A stretch of 64,000 bases of DNA from Lysobacter sp. ISL-50 (GTDB lineage Bacteria > Pseudomonadota > Gammaproteobacteria > Xanthomonadales > Xanthomonadaceae): the NCBI RefSeq assembly GCF_018612875.1, contig NZ_JAGGRI010000026.1, positions 1 to 64,000 on the forward strand, read 5' to 3'. The position numbers were made by a program, and so were the translations under genes. This document shows positions 1 to 9,170 of this stretch, piece by piece. The notes beneath the pieces are model-generated. The model was not told the DNA's origin and searched no databases. It was given only the letters and a program-made list of their open reading frames with translations. How positions within the stretch are numbered: position 1 is the first letter of the stretch; each line of letters opens with the position of its first letter.

Positions 1-10
1 GCCGCGATCG

Positions 11-51
11 GAAAAGAAAGCATCGGGGGCGGTCGCTTCGGCGATCGCCCC
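11..51 (-). terminator. Probable Rho-independent terminator of the wsp operon
   Basis: Bases 26-36 and 41-51 pair over 11 positions with one G-T wobble around a 4-base loop. Read on the minus strand, the stem is followed by a T-rich tract (bases 11-21, CTTTCTTTTC-like). It lies about 40 bases after the wspR stop. A second small stem (47-52 with 56-61) overlaps it. Confidence 0.6.
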
Positions 52-93
52 TTTCAGGGGCTCATTGCCCTGCCCTCGCCTCGCGCCGCCGGC

Positions 94-1107
94 TCAGCCC
101 AGCTCGCGCAGGACCGCCTGGTTCTTGCCCAGGCGCTTGGCCTCGTACAGCGCCAGATCCGCGCTCTCCAGCAACGGGCCGTAGGAGTCGATGCGGCTGA
201 GCGCGCACGAGGCGCCGCCGACGCTGACGGTGATGCGCTCGGTCGTCGCGCCCTTGTTCGGAATGCCCAGCTCGTAGACGCTGGTGCAGATCTGCTCGGC
301 CACGCGGCTGGCGCCTTCGAACGACGTCGACGGCAGGATCAGCGAGAACTCTTCGCCGCCGTAACGCGCGGCCACGTCGGCCGGACGCTGCGCGCAGCGC
401 TGGATCGCCAGCGCGACCGCCTTGAGCGCTTCGTCGCCGGCCAGATGGCCGTAGATGTCGTTGTAGACCTTGAAGTTGTCCACATCGATCATGAGGATGG
501 AAAAATCGCTGCGCTCGTTCGCGGCCCGGCGCCATTCCTTATCGAGGTAACTGTCGAGGTAACGCCGGTTGTTGAGGCCGGTGAGTCCGTCCACGTCGCT
601 GAGCCGGCGCAGGGTCTCGTTCAATTCCAGCAGCATCTGCTGGCTCTCGCGCAGGGCCTGATAGGCGATGTCGCGCTCGACCTGGTTGAGATAGGCCTGG
701 GAATGATGGCGGATGCGCGCGATCAGCTCGATCGGATCGGGCAGCTTGACCAGATAGTCGGCCGCGCCGGTGGCGAAGGCCTGACTCTTGACCGCGGCGT
801 CCTCCTTGCTCGACAGCACCACGATCGGCACGTTGCGCAAGGTGGCGTGGACCCGATACAGGTGCACCAGGGTCATGCCGTCCACGTCCGGCATCACCAG
901 GTCCTGCATGATCACCGTGGGCTGCAGCGCTTCGGCCATCGCGATGGCGTCGGCCGCCGAGCCGCAGTAATGGAATTCGATGTCCTGTTCTTTCGCGATG
1001 GCGCGGCGCACCGCTTCGCCGATGAACGGCTGGTCATCGACCAGCAGCACGCGGCAGCGGCGTTCGTGCGGCAATCCGGACGGACGATTCAAGGGAGGTA
1101 CGGTCAT
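94..1107 (-). CDS. wspR: WspR-type response regulator diguanylate cyclase
   Basis: Output enzyme of the Wsp system; makes cyclic-di-GMP from two GTP when its receiver is phosphorylated. 337 residues. An N-terminal receiver (about 18-135) has the phosphoacceptor Asp69 in QDLVMPDVDG and Lys121. A helical linker (about 140-170) leads to a GGDEF domain with the intact active site GGEEF (250-254) and the inhibitory I-site RPAD (241-244) five residues ahead of the RYGGEEF segment, so activity and product feedback both look preserved. The start is the ATG overlapping the wspF stop by 4 bp (ATGA); AGGGAGG-like sequence lies inside the gene end, so translation is probably coupled. A longer open frame runs upstream but only by reading through wspF. 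Last gene of the operon. Confidence 0.93.
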   Translation of the reverse strand: MTVPPLNRPSGLPHERRCRVLLVDDQPFIGEAVRRAIAKEQDIEFHYCGSAADAIAMAEALQPTVIMQDLVMPDVDGMTLVHLYRVHATLRNVPIVVLSSKEDAAVKSQAFATGAADYLVKLPDPIELIARIRHHSQAYLNQVERDIAYQALRESQQMLLELNETLRRLSDVDGLTGLNNRRYLDSYLDKEWRRAANERSDFSILMIDVDNFKVYNDIYGHLAGDEALKAVALAIQRCAQRPADVAARYGGEEFSLILPSTSFEGASRVAEQICTSVYELGIPNKGATTERITVSVGGASCALSRIDSYGPLLESADLALYEAKRLGKNQAVLRELG

Positions 1108-2123
1108 GTGGATACGTTCCTGGTGTCTGCGCAGAGCATCCGCAGCTTTGAGGCGATTTGATTCAAGGCGAGGATATCGACCGCGGCGCCGCGATCGGCG
1201 GCGGCCTTGGGCATGCCGTACACGGCGCTGCTGGCGCGGTCCTGGGCGATGGTGTGATGGCCGCGCAGGCGCAGCGATTCCAGGCCGCGGGCGCCGTCGC
1301 GGCCCATGCCGGTCAGCAGCACGCCGACGATTTCGCCGGACCACTGCCGGTTGATGCTGTCGAAGAACACATCGACCGAAGGCCGGTACGGTTGATCGAC
1401 CGGTTCGCGGGTGTATTCCAGGGTGCCGCCGGCTTCCATCACCAGATGTTCGTTGGTTCCGGCCAACAGCACCGTGCCGGCGACGGGGCGCTCGCCCGGA
1501 ATCGCCAGACGCACCGGATTGCTCGAATAACGATTCAGCCAGTCGGCCATGCTCAAGGCGAATTTTTCGTCGATGTGCTGGACGATGACGATCGCGGCGG
1601 GAAAGTTCGCCGGCAATCCGCCGAGCAATTCCACCAGCGCGGCCGGGCCGCCCGCGGACGCGCCGATGGCGATCAGCCGCTTGGTGCCGTTGGCGCGCGC
1701 GGGCGCGCGTTGCGGCCGGCGCGCCGGCGCGTCGCCGATCAAGCGGCCGATCAGGTCGATCTTGGCCAGCAGTTCCATCGCCCCGGCCTGATCGCCGTTG
1801 GCCAGGCTGGGAACGTCGGTGGCGTCCATCGCGCCGTAGCCCATCGCTTCGAACACCAGCGGCGCGTTGCCGCCGACGCTGGCGGTCACGATCAGGATCG
1901 CGCACGGGCTGGCGGCCATGATCTGCCGGGTCGCCTCGACGCCGCCGATGCCGGGCATCAGCAGATCCATCAACACCAGATCCGGCGGGTCCTGCGCGCA
2001 GCGCTTGACCGCATCCTCGCCGTTGGACGCGGTCCAGGCCACGCTGTGTTCGCGGCGCGGGGCGATGGCGCGGCGCAAGGCCTCCACCGCGAGCGCCAGA
2101 TCGTTGACGATGCCGATCCTCAT
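1104..2123 (-). CDS. wspF: WspF, CheB-type protein-glutamate methylesterase
   Basis: Removes methyl groups from the receptor WspA and so resets signalling; loss of the equivalent protein in Pseudomonas locks WspR on. 339 residues. The receiver (about 1-120) has Asp53 in LMDLLMPGIG. The C-terminal CheB esterase domain (about 148-335) keeps the catalytic triad: Ser156 in GASAGGP, His183 in VQHIDEKF and Asp276 in TGMGRDGARG. The ATG start overlaps the wspE stop by 4 bp and its own stop overlaps wspR by 4 bp. Separate chemotaxis cheB genes look the same in isolation; the operon context and downstream GGDEF gene identify it as WspF. Confidence 0.92.
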   Translation of the reverse strand: MRIGIVNDLALAVEALRRAIAPRREHSVAWTASNGEDAVKRCAQDPPDLVLMDLLMPGIGGVEATRQIMAASPCAILIVTASVGGNAPLVFEAMGYGAMDATDVPSLANGDQAGAMELLAKIDLIGRLIGDAPARRPQRAPARANGTKRLIAIGASAGGPAALVELLGGLPANFPAAIVIVQHIDEKFALSMADWLNRYSSNPVRLAIPGERPVAGTVLLAGTNEHLVMEAGGTLEYTREPVDQPYRPSVDVFFDSINRQWSGEIVGVLLTGMGRDGARGLESLRLRGHHTIAQDRASSAVYGMPKAAADRGAAVDILALNQIASKLRMLCADTRNVST

Positions 2124-4360
2124 GGCGCGGCCTCGCCGATCAGATCCACCACCGCCTGCAGCAACGCTTCTTCATGGAAGCCGCCCTTGGTCAGATAGAA
2201 ATCCGCGCCGGCTTCCAGGCCGCGGCGGCGGTCTTCCTCGCGATCCTTGTACGACACGATCATCACCGGCACCGCGCGCAGGCGCGGGTCTTTCTTGATC
2301 AGGCTCACCAGCTCGATGCCGTCCATGCGCGGCATGTCGATATCGGTGACCACCAGATCGAAATGCCCGGTGCGCACCGCGTTCCAGCCGTCCATTCCGT
2401 CCACCGCCACCTCGACGGCGTAGCCGCCGTTCTCGATCAGTTTGCGTTCCAGTTCGCGCACGGTCAGCGAATCGTCCACCACCAGCACACGCTTGCGTTC
2501 GGCCATGCGCGCGTGATCCTGATAGCGCAGCTGGGCGAGGCGGCCGGTGGAGACCAGACGCTCGACCGAGCGCACCAGATCGTCGACATCGACGATCAGC
2601 ACCGGCGTGCCGTCGTCGAGCAAGGCGCCGGCACTGATGTCCTTGACCTTGCCCAACTGCCCAGGCAGCGGCTGCACCACCAGTTCGCTGACGCCGCGAT
2701 AGCGATCCACGGCCAGGCCGTATTCGTGCACGCTGCCGGCGGTGCCGACCACGATCACCTGCAGTTGCTCCGGCGAGGTCTGCGCGTCGGCGCCGCCGAG
2801 CACCTGCGAGGCCGATACCAGGCCGATGCCGCGGCCGTTCAACTGGAAGTGCTGGCGGCCTTCGAGCATGCGCACCTCATCGCGCGGCACCATCACCGTG
2901 CAGGTGATCTGGGTCAGCGGGAACGCATACGGTTCGCCGCCGATTTCCACCACCAGCGCGCGCAGCACCGAGGTGGTCAGCGGCAATTGCAACTGGAAAC
3001 GCGAGCCGCCGCCGGGCCGCGAGGACAGGCGCACGCTGCCGCGCAGTTGCTTGACCATGTTCTGGACCGCGTCCAGGCCGACGCCGCGTCCGGAGATTTC
3101 CGTGACCACTTCGCGCAGGGTGAAACCGGGCAGGAACAGGAATTCCATCAACTCCGCTTCGCTGAGCCGGGCGGCGGTGGCTTCGTCGGCGAGGCGGCGG
3201 GCAACGACGATCTGGCGGATGCGTTCCAGGTCGATGCCGCGGCCGTCGTCTTCGACGGTGATTTCCAGCAGCCCGGAGACGTGATGCGCTTCCAGGCGGA
3301 CGGTGCCGGCGGCCGGCTTGTCGGCGGCGTCGCGCTGCTCGGCCGATTCGATGCCGTGATCGACCGCGTTGCGCAGCAGATGGCCCAGCGGCGCTTCCAG
3401 CTTAGCCAGCACATCGCGATCGACCTGGGTCTTGGCGCCGACGATTTCCAGGCGCGCCTGCTTGCCCAACTCGCGCGCCAGATCGCGGACCATGCGCTTG
3501 AAGCCGTGGGTGCCGTCGGCGAACGGGCGCATGTGGCTGGACAAGGCTTCGTCGTACAGACGATGGGCGACGCTGGCGGTGCGGCGTTCGAACAAATCCA
3601 GTTGGGCGATGCGATCGGCCAGCAGCCGCTGCGATTCGGCCGCCAGCGAGCGTGCTTCCATCAACAAGGCGGTGGCGCGCTGATCGCGCGACAGGCCGGG
3701 CGTGTCGGCCAGCTTGTCCAGCGCCAGCGCGTTGTCGCGCTGCAGGCGCTTGAGCCGGCTCAGCGAGCGGATGTACGGATCGAGCCAGCGCGACACCACC
3801 AGCGATTCGCCGGCCAGTCCGAGCAGGCGGTTGAGGCTGCGCGCGGTGATGCGCAGGACGCGCTCGTCGTCGGATTGATCGCCGGCCGGCGCCGGATCGG
3901 CCGCGGCCGCAGTTTCGCTCGCGGGCGCCGGCTGCGGCGCGGACTGAGCATCGGGCGTCAGCGCCGCGGCCAAGCTCGCGCAATAGCTTTGCGCTTGCGG
4001 CGCGTCGTCGCGCATCCACGGTTCGGATTCTTCCGCCGGGGTGGCGGCGATGCGGCTGAGCAGGTCCACGCCGCTCAACAGCGCGTCGATGGCCTGATGG
4101 CCCAGCACGATCCGTCGTTCCTGCGCGGCGACCAGGCAATCTTCCATGACGTGCGCGATCGCCACCGCCGCCGACAGGCCCAGGATGCGCGCGGCGCCCT
4201 TGATCGAATGGGCCGCGCGCATGCACGACTCCAGCTCCGCGGCCGCGCCGGGCTGGGTTTCCAGCACCAGCAGGCCTTCGGTCAATACCTGCGCCTGCCC
4301 TTCCACTTCCATCCGGAACAGGTCGTGCAGCGAATAATCCTGGAGATTGCCTGTGCTCAT
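2120..4360 (-). CDS. wspE: WspE, hybrid CheA-type histidine kinase with receiver
   Basis: Central kinase that phosphorylates WspR and WspF. 746 residues. Order of domains: N-terminal HPt with phosphorylatable His51 (AAHSIKGAAR); an Ala/Pro linker (about 130-165); dimerisation and HATPase regions (about 250-470) with HGIES and DDGRGI nucleotide-binding motifs; a CheW-like coupling domain (about 475-605); and a C-terminal receiver (about 620-746) with Asp673 in VVTDIDMPRMDG. The fused receiver separates WspE from ordinary CheA. The gene overlaps wspD and wspF by 4 bp each. Length and layout match the Pseudomonas protein family. Confidence 0.93.
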   Translation of the reverse strand: MSTGNLQDYSLHDLFRMEVEGQAQVLTEGLLVLETQPGAAAELESCMRAAHSIKGAARILGLSAAVAIAHVMEDCLVAAQERRIVLGHQAIDALLSGVDLLSRIAATPAEESEPWMRDDAPQAQSYCASLAAALTPDAQSAPQPAPASETAAAADPAPAGDQSDDERVLRITARSLNRLLGLAGESLVVSRWLDPYIRSLSRLKRLQRDNALALDKLADTPGLSRDQRATALLMEARSLAAESQRLLADRIAQLDLFERRTASVAHRLYDEALSSHMRPFADGTHGFKRMVRDLARELGKQARLEIVGAKTQVDRDVLAKLEAPLGHLLRNAVDHGIESAEQRDAADKPAAGTVRLEAHHVSGLLEITVEDDGRGIDLERIRQIVVARRLADEATAARLSEAELMEFLFLPGFTLREVVTEISGRGVGLDAVQNMVKQLRGSVRLSSRPGGGSRFQLQLPLTTSVLRALVVEIGGEPYAFPLTQITCTVMVPRDEVRMLEGRQHFQLNGRGIGLVSASQVLGGADAQTSPEQLQVIVVGTAGSVHEYGLAVDRYRGVSELVVQPLPGQLGKVKDISAGALLDDGTPVLIVDVDDLVRSVERLVSTGRLAQLRYQDHARMAERKRVLVVDDSLTVRELERKLIENGGYAVEVAVDGMDGWNAVRTGHFDLVVTDIDMPRMDGIELVSLIKKDPRLRAVPVMIVSYKDREEDRRRGLEAGADFYLTKGGFHEEALLQAVVDLIGEAAP

Positions 4361-4947
4361 CCCAGCCGCCGGTTGATCGCGCTCAACACCAGATCGCCGT
4401 CGAGCAGGCCGGCGTTGCGTTCGCCGACCGCCACCACGCCGGTGCTGAAGGGAGAGTCCGACAACGCCACCGTGCCCGGCACGTTGCCGACGCCGGCCGG
4501 ATCGTAGCGATGCGAGCCGTGCACTTCGTCGGATTCGAACGCCAGCCGCTGCTCGCGCGCCGACAACACCACCAGCCGCTTGCTCAGCAGATTGCGCCCG
4601 CGCTCCGGCGCCGGCTGGCTCGTATCGAGCTGCAGCAGCGCTTCCAGGGCGACGCAGACGGTGAGCTGGCCGCGCACATTGACCAGACCGCGCACCAGCC
4701 CTTCGCGCCGGTGCGGCAGGCTGTGGATCGGCCGCGGCTCGATGACTTCATCGACCATCCACGCCGGCAGCCCGAGCCATTCGCCGCCCAGGCGGAACAC
4801 GAACAGCGAACCGGTCAGGGCGCGCAAGTCCTCGGCGCGGGTGGCGATGTGGCGCGCGGCCTGCCGCAGTTCCTCGCCTTCCGGCGCGCGCCCGAGCAGC
4901 CGGGCGACGGCGCTTTGCGCGGCTTCGCTCGCGGGCTTGTCGTTCAT
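4357..4947 (-). CDS. wspD: WspD, CheW-type coupling protein
   Basis: One of two scaffold proteins that link the receptor WspA to the kinase WspE. 196 residues; the CheW fold covers about 45-180, with the typical EVIEP, GLVNVRGQL and LVVLS segments. The 45-residue N-terminal extension before the fold is longer than in WspB and fits WspD, the longer of the two CheW paralogues in known wsp operons. ATGA overlaps with wspC upstream and wspE downstream show translational coupling. Confidence 0.9.
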   Translation of the reverse strand: MNDKPASEAAQSAVARLLGRAPEGEELRQAARHIATRAEDLRALTGSLFVFRLGGEWLGLPAWMVDEVIEPRPIHSLPHRREGLVRGLVNVRGQLTVCVALEALLQLDTSQPAPERGRNLLSKRLVVLSAREQRLAFESDEVHGSHRYDPAGVGNVPGTVALSDSPFSTGVVAVGERNAGLLDGDLVLSAINRRLG

Positions 4948-6227
4948 TGCGACTCCTGCCTGCCGGCGGCGGCGCTGCGGCAGCGTTGCGCGCGCAGTCG
5001 CAGTACGCGCGCGCCGGCCGCGTCGCCGCGGGTTTCGAGCAGCAAGGCCAGGTGCATCAGTGCCTCTTCATGGCAAGGCTCCAGGTACAGGACCTTGCGA
5101 AAATGATCTTCGGCGGCGCTGTCGCGGCCGAGCGCGCCGTGGATCAGGCCGCTCAGGTACAGCGCGCGCGCCGACGCGGAATGCGTCTGCAAGTAGGCCT
5201 CGCATGCCGTCGCCGCCTCAGTGAAGCGGCCGTTGTCGGCCAGGGCCTGGGCGCGGTCGAGCAAGGATTCGTCCACGGCGTGCGCGAGCTGCGGCGGCGG
5301 CGGTGCCGGCCGCACCGGCGCTGTCGGCCGCGGCACCGCCGACAGCGCGCGCGGCGACGGCGCGGGCCGGGCCGCTGCGATCGCGGCGACCGTCTTGCGC
5401 GGCGCCGGCGCGGTGATGTCCAGCCCCGGCTTGGGCGGCGCCTTGCGGAAGGCGAACGCCATCGGGAACTGCGCGGAGACGAAACCCTCCGCCAGCATCA
5501 GGCTCGCTTCGGAAGGACCGACGAACAACAGACCCTGCGGCCGCAACAGGCGGCGCAGGATCTCGACCGTGCGCACCTGGGTCTGGGCATCGAAATAGAT
5601 CAGCAGATTGCGGCAGAAGATCGCGTCGTACAGCGCTTCTCCGGGCAGGAAAGCGATATCGAGTACGTTGCCCTGGATGAAGCGCACCCGCGAGCGGATC
5701 GACGCCGGCAAGCGCCAGGCGCCGTCTTCGAGTTGGAAATGACGATCGCGAAAGCCCAGCTCGCGGCCGCGGAACGAGTTGTTGCCGTAGGCGCCGTGAC
5801 GGGCCTTGCTCAGCGCGCGTTCGCTGATGTCGACCGCATCCACGTCGAGCCGGTCGATCGGGAATCCCGCATCGAGCAGCGCCATCACCACCGTGTACGG
5901 TTCTTCGCCGCTGGAGCACGGCAGGCTCAGCGCGCGCAGGCGTTCGCCCGGATGGCCGGCCGCCCATAGCGGATCGTAGTGATGGCTCAACGCGGCGAAG
6001 GCCTGGCTGTCGCGGAAGAACCAGGTCTCCGGCACCACCACCGCTTCGATCAGTTCCTGCTGCTCCAACTGCGAGGCGCGCAGCAGATGCCAGTACGCGG
6101 TGAGGTCGGCGCGATCGCTGGCGCTCATGCGCCGCTGCACCGCGCGTTCGACCACGCCCGGGCCGATACTGGCCGCGTCCAGCCCCATCGTGTGCTTGAG
6201 CCATTGCTGGAAACCGTCCGGCGTCAT
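4944..6227 (-). CDS. wspC: WspC, CheR-type receptor methyltransferase with TPR tail
   Basis: Methylates glutamates on WspA using S-adenosylmethionine, opposing WspF. 427 residues. The CheR domain (about 1-275) shows PETWFFRD, PCSSGEEPY (SAM-binding loop) and FCRNLLIYFD. A Pro/Ala-rich linker (about 280-325) is followed by TPR-like helices (about 330-420), a layout known for WspC-type CheR proteins that do not use a receptor pentapeptide. The ATG at 6227 was chosen because it overlaps the wspB stop by 4 bp and starts exactly at the CheR domain; the frame stays open upstream only through wspB. Confidence 0.92.
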   Translation of the reverse strand: MTPDGFQQWLKHTMGLDAASIGPGVVERAVQRRMSASDRADLTAYWHLLRASQLEQQELIEAVVVPETWFFRDSQAFAALSHHYDPLWAAGHPGERLRALSLPCSSGEEPYTVVMALLDAGFPIDRLDVDAVDISERALSKARHGAYGNNSFRGRELGFRDRHFQLEDGAWRLPASIRSRVRFIQGNVLDIAFLPGEALYDAIFCRNLLIYFDAQTQVRTVEILRRLLRPQGLLFVGPSEASLMLAEGFVSAQFPMAFAFRKAPPKPGLDITAPAPRKTVAAIAAARPAPSPRALSAVPRPTAPVRPAPPPPQLAHAVDESLLDRAQALADNGRFTEAATACEAYLQTHSASARALYLSGLIHGALGRDSAAEDHFRKVLYLEPCHEEALMHLALLLETRGDAAGARVLRLRAQRCRSAAAGRQESQ

Positions 6228-6724
6228 GCGTCGGCGGCCGTCGGCTGGAACAGAATCCGCTGCACCGATTCGGGCAGCAGGCTGCGCACGCGCACGCGCT
6301 GGATCAGGCCGCGCGCGTCGCTGGCGACCTCGCCCAGGTACGGCGCCTGCGGATGATCGACGCCGGCGGCTTCGAACGCGGCCGGCTCCATCCGCACCGT
6401 TTCCAGCACCTGCTCGGCGATCAGTCCCAGCTTGCGCGTGGCGCCGTCGTCCATCGGGTAATGCACCACGATCACCCGGGTGCTGCGCAGCGCGCGCGCG
6501 TCGCGGCCCAGCGCCAGCCGGCACAGATCGATCAGCGGCACCAGTTCGCCGCGGTAATCGAACACGCCGGCCACCGCCGCCGGCGCCTGCGGGATCGCCT
6601 TGGCCTGCATCAGCGGCAACACCGACACCACCTGCGCCGCTTCGATGGCGTAACGGTCGCGGTCCAGATGGAAGACGAGCAGCAACACGGCATCGCTCTC
6701 CGGAGAATGGGCTTGCCCGGCCAT
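6224..6724 (-). CDS. wspB: WspB, CheW-type coupling protein
   Basis: Second CheW-like adaptor of the Wsp complex. 166 residues, essentially a bare CheW domain with LLVFHLDRDRYAIEA at the start, GVFDYRGELVPLIDL in the middle and a VIVVHYP strand. It starts 11 bp after the wspA stop, the only junction of the operon that is not an ATGA overlap, so it may need its own ribosome loading, yet no strong Shine-Dalgarno sequence is visible. Confidence 0.9.
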   Translation of the reverse strand: MAGQAHSPESDAVLLLVFHLDRDRYAIEAAQVVSVLPLMQAKAIPQAPAAVAGVFDYRGELVPLIDLCRLALGRDARALRSTRVIVVHYPMDDGATRKLGLIAEQVLETVRMEPAAFEAAGVDHPQAPYLGEVASDARGLIQRVRVRSLLPESVQRILFQPTAADA

Positions 6725-6735
6725 GCGTTCGCGGG

Positions 6736-8355
6736 TCAGGCCTGCAACTTGAACTTCGAGACTCCGTCGCGCAGTCCGGCGCTGACCTGATGCAACTCGT
6801 CGATCGCCTGATTGGACTGCTTGAGCGCATCCACCGTCTGCTGCGCGGCTTCGCTGAGCTGCACCAGCGCCAGATTGATCTGCTCGGCGCCCGCGGCCTG
6901 CGCCTGCACGCCTTCGTTGGCGGTCTCGAAACGCGGCACCATCGCCTGCACGTGTTCGATCACCTTCGACAACTGGCCGCCGACCTGCTGCACATCGCCG
7001 GTACCGCGGCGCACTTCCTCGGAGAACTTGTCCATGCCCATCACGCCGGCCGACACCGCCGACTGGATCTCACGCACCATCTGCTCGATGTCCAATGTCG
7101 CCACCGCGGTCTGATCGGCGAGGCGGCGGATTTCCACCGCCACCACCGAGAACCCGCGGCCGTATTCGCCGGCCTTTTCCGCCTCGATGGCGGCGTTGAG
7201 CGACAGCAGGTTGGTCTGGTCGGCGACCTTGGTGATGGTGGTGACGACCTGGCTGATGTTGCTGGCCTTCTCGGCCAGCACCGCGAGCTTGCCGCTGATC
7301 GTCGCGGTGGCGTCGATCATGCGGCCCATCGTCTCTTCCATCTGCGCCACCCCGTCCTGGCCGTTGCCGGCCAGCATCGCGGTCTGTTCGGCGCTGGTCG
7401 CGACCGCGCCCATGGTCCGCGCCAGTTCCTTGGAGGTGGCGGCGATCTCGCGCGAGGTCGCGCCGATCTCGGTGGTGGTCGCGGCGATCTGCGCGGCGGT
7501 GGCCTGCTGCTCGCGCAGCGTGGCGGTGATTTCGTTGATCGAGGAATTGACCTGGATGCCGGAGGTCTGGATCTGCCCGACCAGCTCGGACAAATCCGTG
7601 CTCATGCGGTCGTAGCCTTGCGCCACCGCGCCGAACTCGTCCGCGCGGGTGAAGCCCAGGCGCTGGCTGAAATCGCCCTTGGCCATGATCCCGGAGGCGC
7701 GCGTCAGCCGGTCCAGCGGCAGCGTGATCGCGCGCCACAGGTAGAACCCGGCCAGGACCGCCAGCGCCAGCGCGCCGGCGAAGGTGACGGTGATTCCGAT
7801 CTGCGCCGAGATCACCGCATCGTCGATGCGCTGGCCCGAGGCGACCGCCTGGGTGTAGTTGAACTTGATGACGGTGGCGATCAACTCCACCGACTTGTTG
7901 AAGGTCGGCGTGACTTGCGCGTTGAGCATCCGCTGCAGCGCGGCCGTATCGGATTCGCCCAGTTTGATCAGCTCGGGCTGCAGCGCGAACACTTGCGCGC
8001 TCATGCTGGTCAGCGAATCGAAATTGCGGCGGTCGCCGGGGTCGTTGATGGTGACGCGATAACGGTTCATCGCCTCGTCGAAGGCCGCGCGGCGCGAGCG
8101 CATGCGCTCGGCGGCCTGGGCGCGGTCCTTGGCGTTGGACGAGGCCAGCCCGTTCATGGCCGTGTTATAGGCATGCCACTGGGTTTCTATCTGTCCCGAG
8201 GCATACAACCCGGGGACGGAGTCGCTGCGCAGCCGGGTTTCTTCGGCCTGGATGCGATTCAACCGCTGCAGGGCGAGACCGCCCATCAGCAGCATGACCG
8301 CGATGATCACCGCGAAACTCAACATGATTCGCTGGCGAATCGTGAGATTACTCAT
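6736..8355 (-). CDS. wspA: WspA, methyl-accepting chemosensory receptor
   Basis: Inner-membrane receptor that starts Wsp signalling; in Pseudomonas WspA responds to surface contact or envelope stress. 539 residues: membrane segment about 9-31, a helical periplasmic domain of the 4HB type (about 35-182), second membrane segment about 185-208, HAMP (about 209-262) and a cytoplasmic signalling domain with the conserved hairpin tip near FSVVAVEIRRLADQ. The C-terminus lacks a CheR-binding pentapeptide. The ATG at 8355 has ACGGGA about 7 bp upstream and gives a normal N-terminus; an in-frame start at 8523 would add 56 residues of Arg/Gly-rich sequence before the membrane segment and was rejected. 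Confidence 0.92.
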   Translation of the reverse strand: MSNLTIRQRIMLSFAVIIAVMLLMGGLALQRLNRIQAEETRLRSDSVPGLYASGQIETQWHAYNTAMNGLASSNAKDRAQAAERMRSRRAAFDEAMNRYRVTINDPGDRRNFDSLTSMSAQVFALQPELIKLGESDTAALQRMLNAQVTPTFNKSVELIATVIKFNYTQAVASGQRIDDAVISAQIGITVTFAGALALAVLAGFYLWRAITLPLDRLTRASGIMAKGDFSQRLGFTRADEFGAVAQGYDRMSTDLSELVGQIQTSGIQVNSSINEITATLREQQATAAQIAATTTEIGATSREIAATSKELARTMGAVATSAEQTAMLAGNGQDGVAQMEETMGRMIDATATISGKLAVLAEKASNISQVVTTITKVADQTNLLSLNAAIEAEKAGEYGRGFSVVAVEIRRLADQTAVATLDIEQMVREIQSAVSAGVMGMDKFSEEVRRGTGDVQQVGGQLSKVIEHVQAMVPRFETANEGVQAQAAGAEQINLALVQLSEAAQQTVDALKQSNQAIDELHQVSAGLRDGVSKFKLQA

Positions 8356-9170
8356 GGCTGGTTCCCGTGAGACGCATGAAACGAATGGCCTACCGTGATT
8401 GCTTGCCGCACCCGCGCTTTCACCGGCGGCGGCGCGAGGACGCGTATTCGCGCCGGTCCGCCGCGGTAACCGGCGCTTGCCGCGGATGAAACCACCGACC
8501 CCCCTGGTCGGCGCCTGCCTCACGGTCGGCCGGTTATGAACGCACCGACGACTTAATTTACACGTCTTGACACGATAGAGGCATATTTACAGACATAGCC
8601 CGGCGTTTTTCAGTTCGCGGATCATCACGTGAAATTGACCTGGGCTGACGATTGCGCGGTGCGGCAATATGCCGGCGGGCTGCCGTGATAACTGAACAAC
8701 CGGTGGCGCCGGGCGGCCGGGTGAGGTACGGCCCGAGTTGGGTGAGAGGGTTTTATCGTGCCGCCGCGTGGATATGGCGCGGATTTTCGAACCAAGGGGC
8801 GGACGTGGAAACTGCGGGCGGCGGCGGGCTAATGTGACAGCGAGGCTGCGCTCGGCCACACGTAGCGAATGCCTTGATTGGGACTTGCGTAAATTGAGAG
8901 CGGCTACAAGCCTCCCTCTCCCGCTTGCGGGGGGAGTGTGGCTCCACGGCGCGCCCCTTCGTCAGATAGCTTCGTCAGCGATTTGCCCCACGGCATCAAG
9001 AGCCAGCATCGGCAAATCCAAAACTCAAACTGGAGAACACCGTTTCATAATCCGTCTCGCTGGATTGCGGCAGGGGCTGAGTCCAGATCGCGTTCAGCAA
9101 CCAGCGGCCGCGGCCCGGCATGGCGAAACCCGCGCGGCCGGCGGCCGCGCCGTCGCAAGAGCGGCCGGGC
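8356..9170. other. Gene-free region between wspA and the effector gene
   Basis: About 815 bases without a convincing gene on either strand; the short open frames are Arg/Pro-rich and lack ribosome sites. An AT-richer patch at about 8550-8600 is the only such patch in front of wspA and may hold the wsp promoter, leaving a leader of about 200 bases. At 8911-8935 there is a decayed copy of the CCCTCTCCCGC...GCGGGAG intergenic repeat. Confidence 0.5.

Noticed and set aside
8567..8596. TTGACA near an AT-rich stretch as a plus-strand promoter
   Set aside because: No matching -10 at proper distance and no plus-strand gene downstream.
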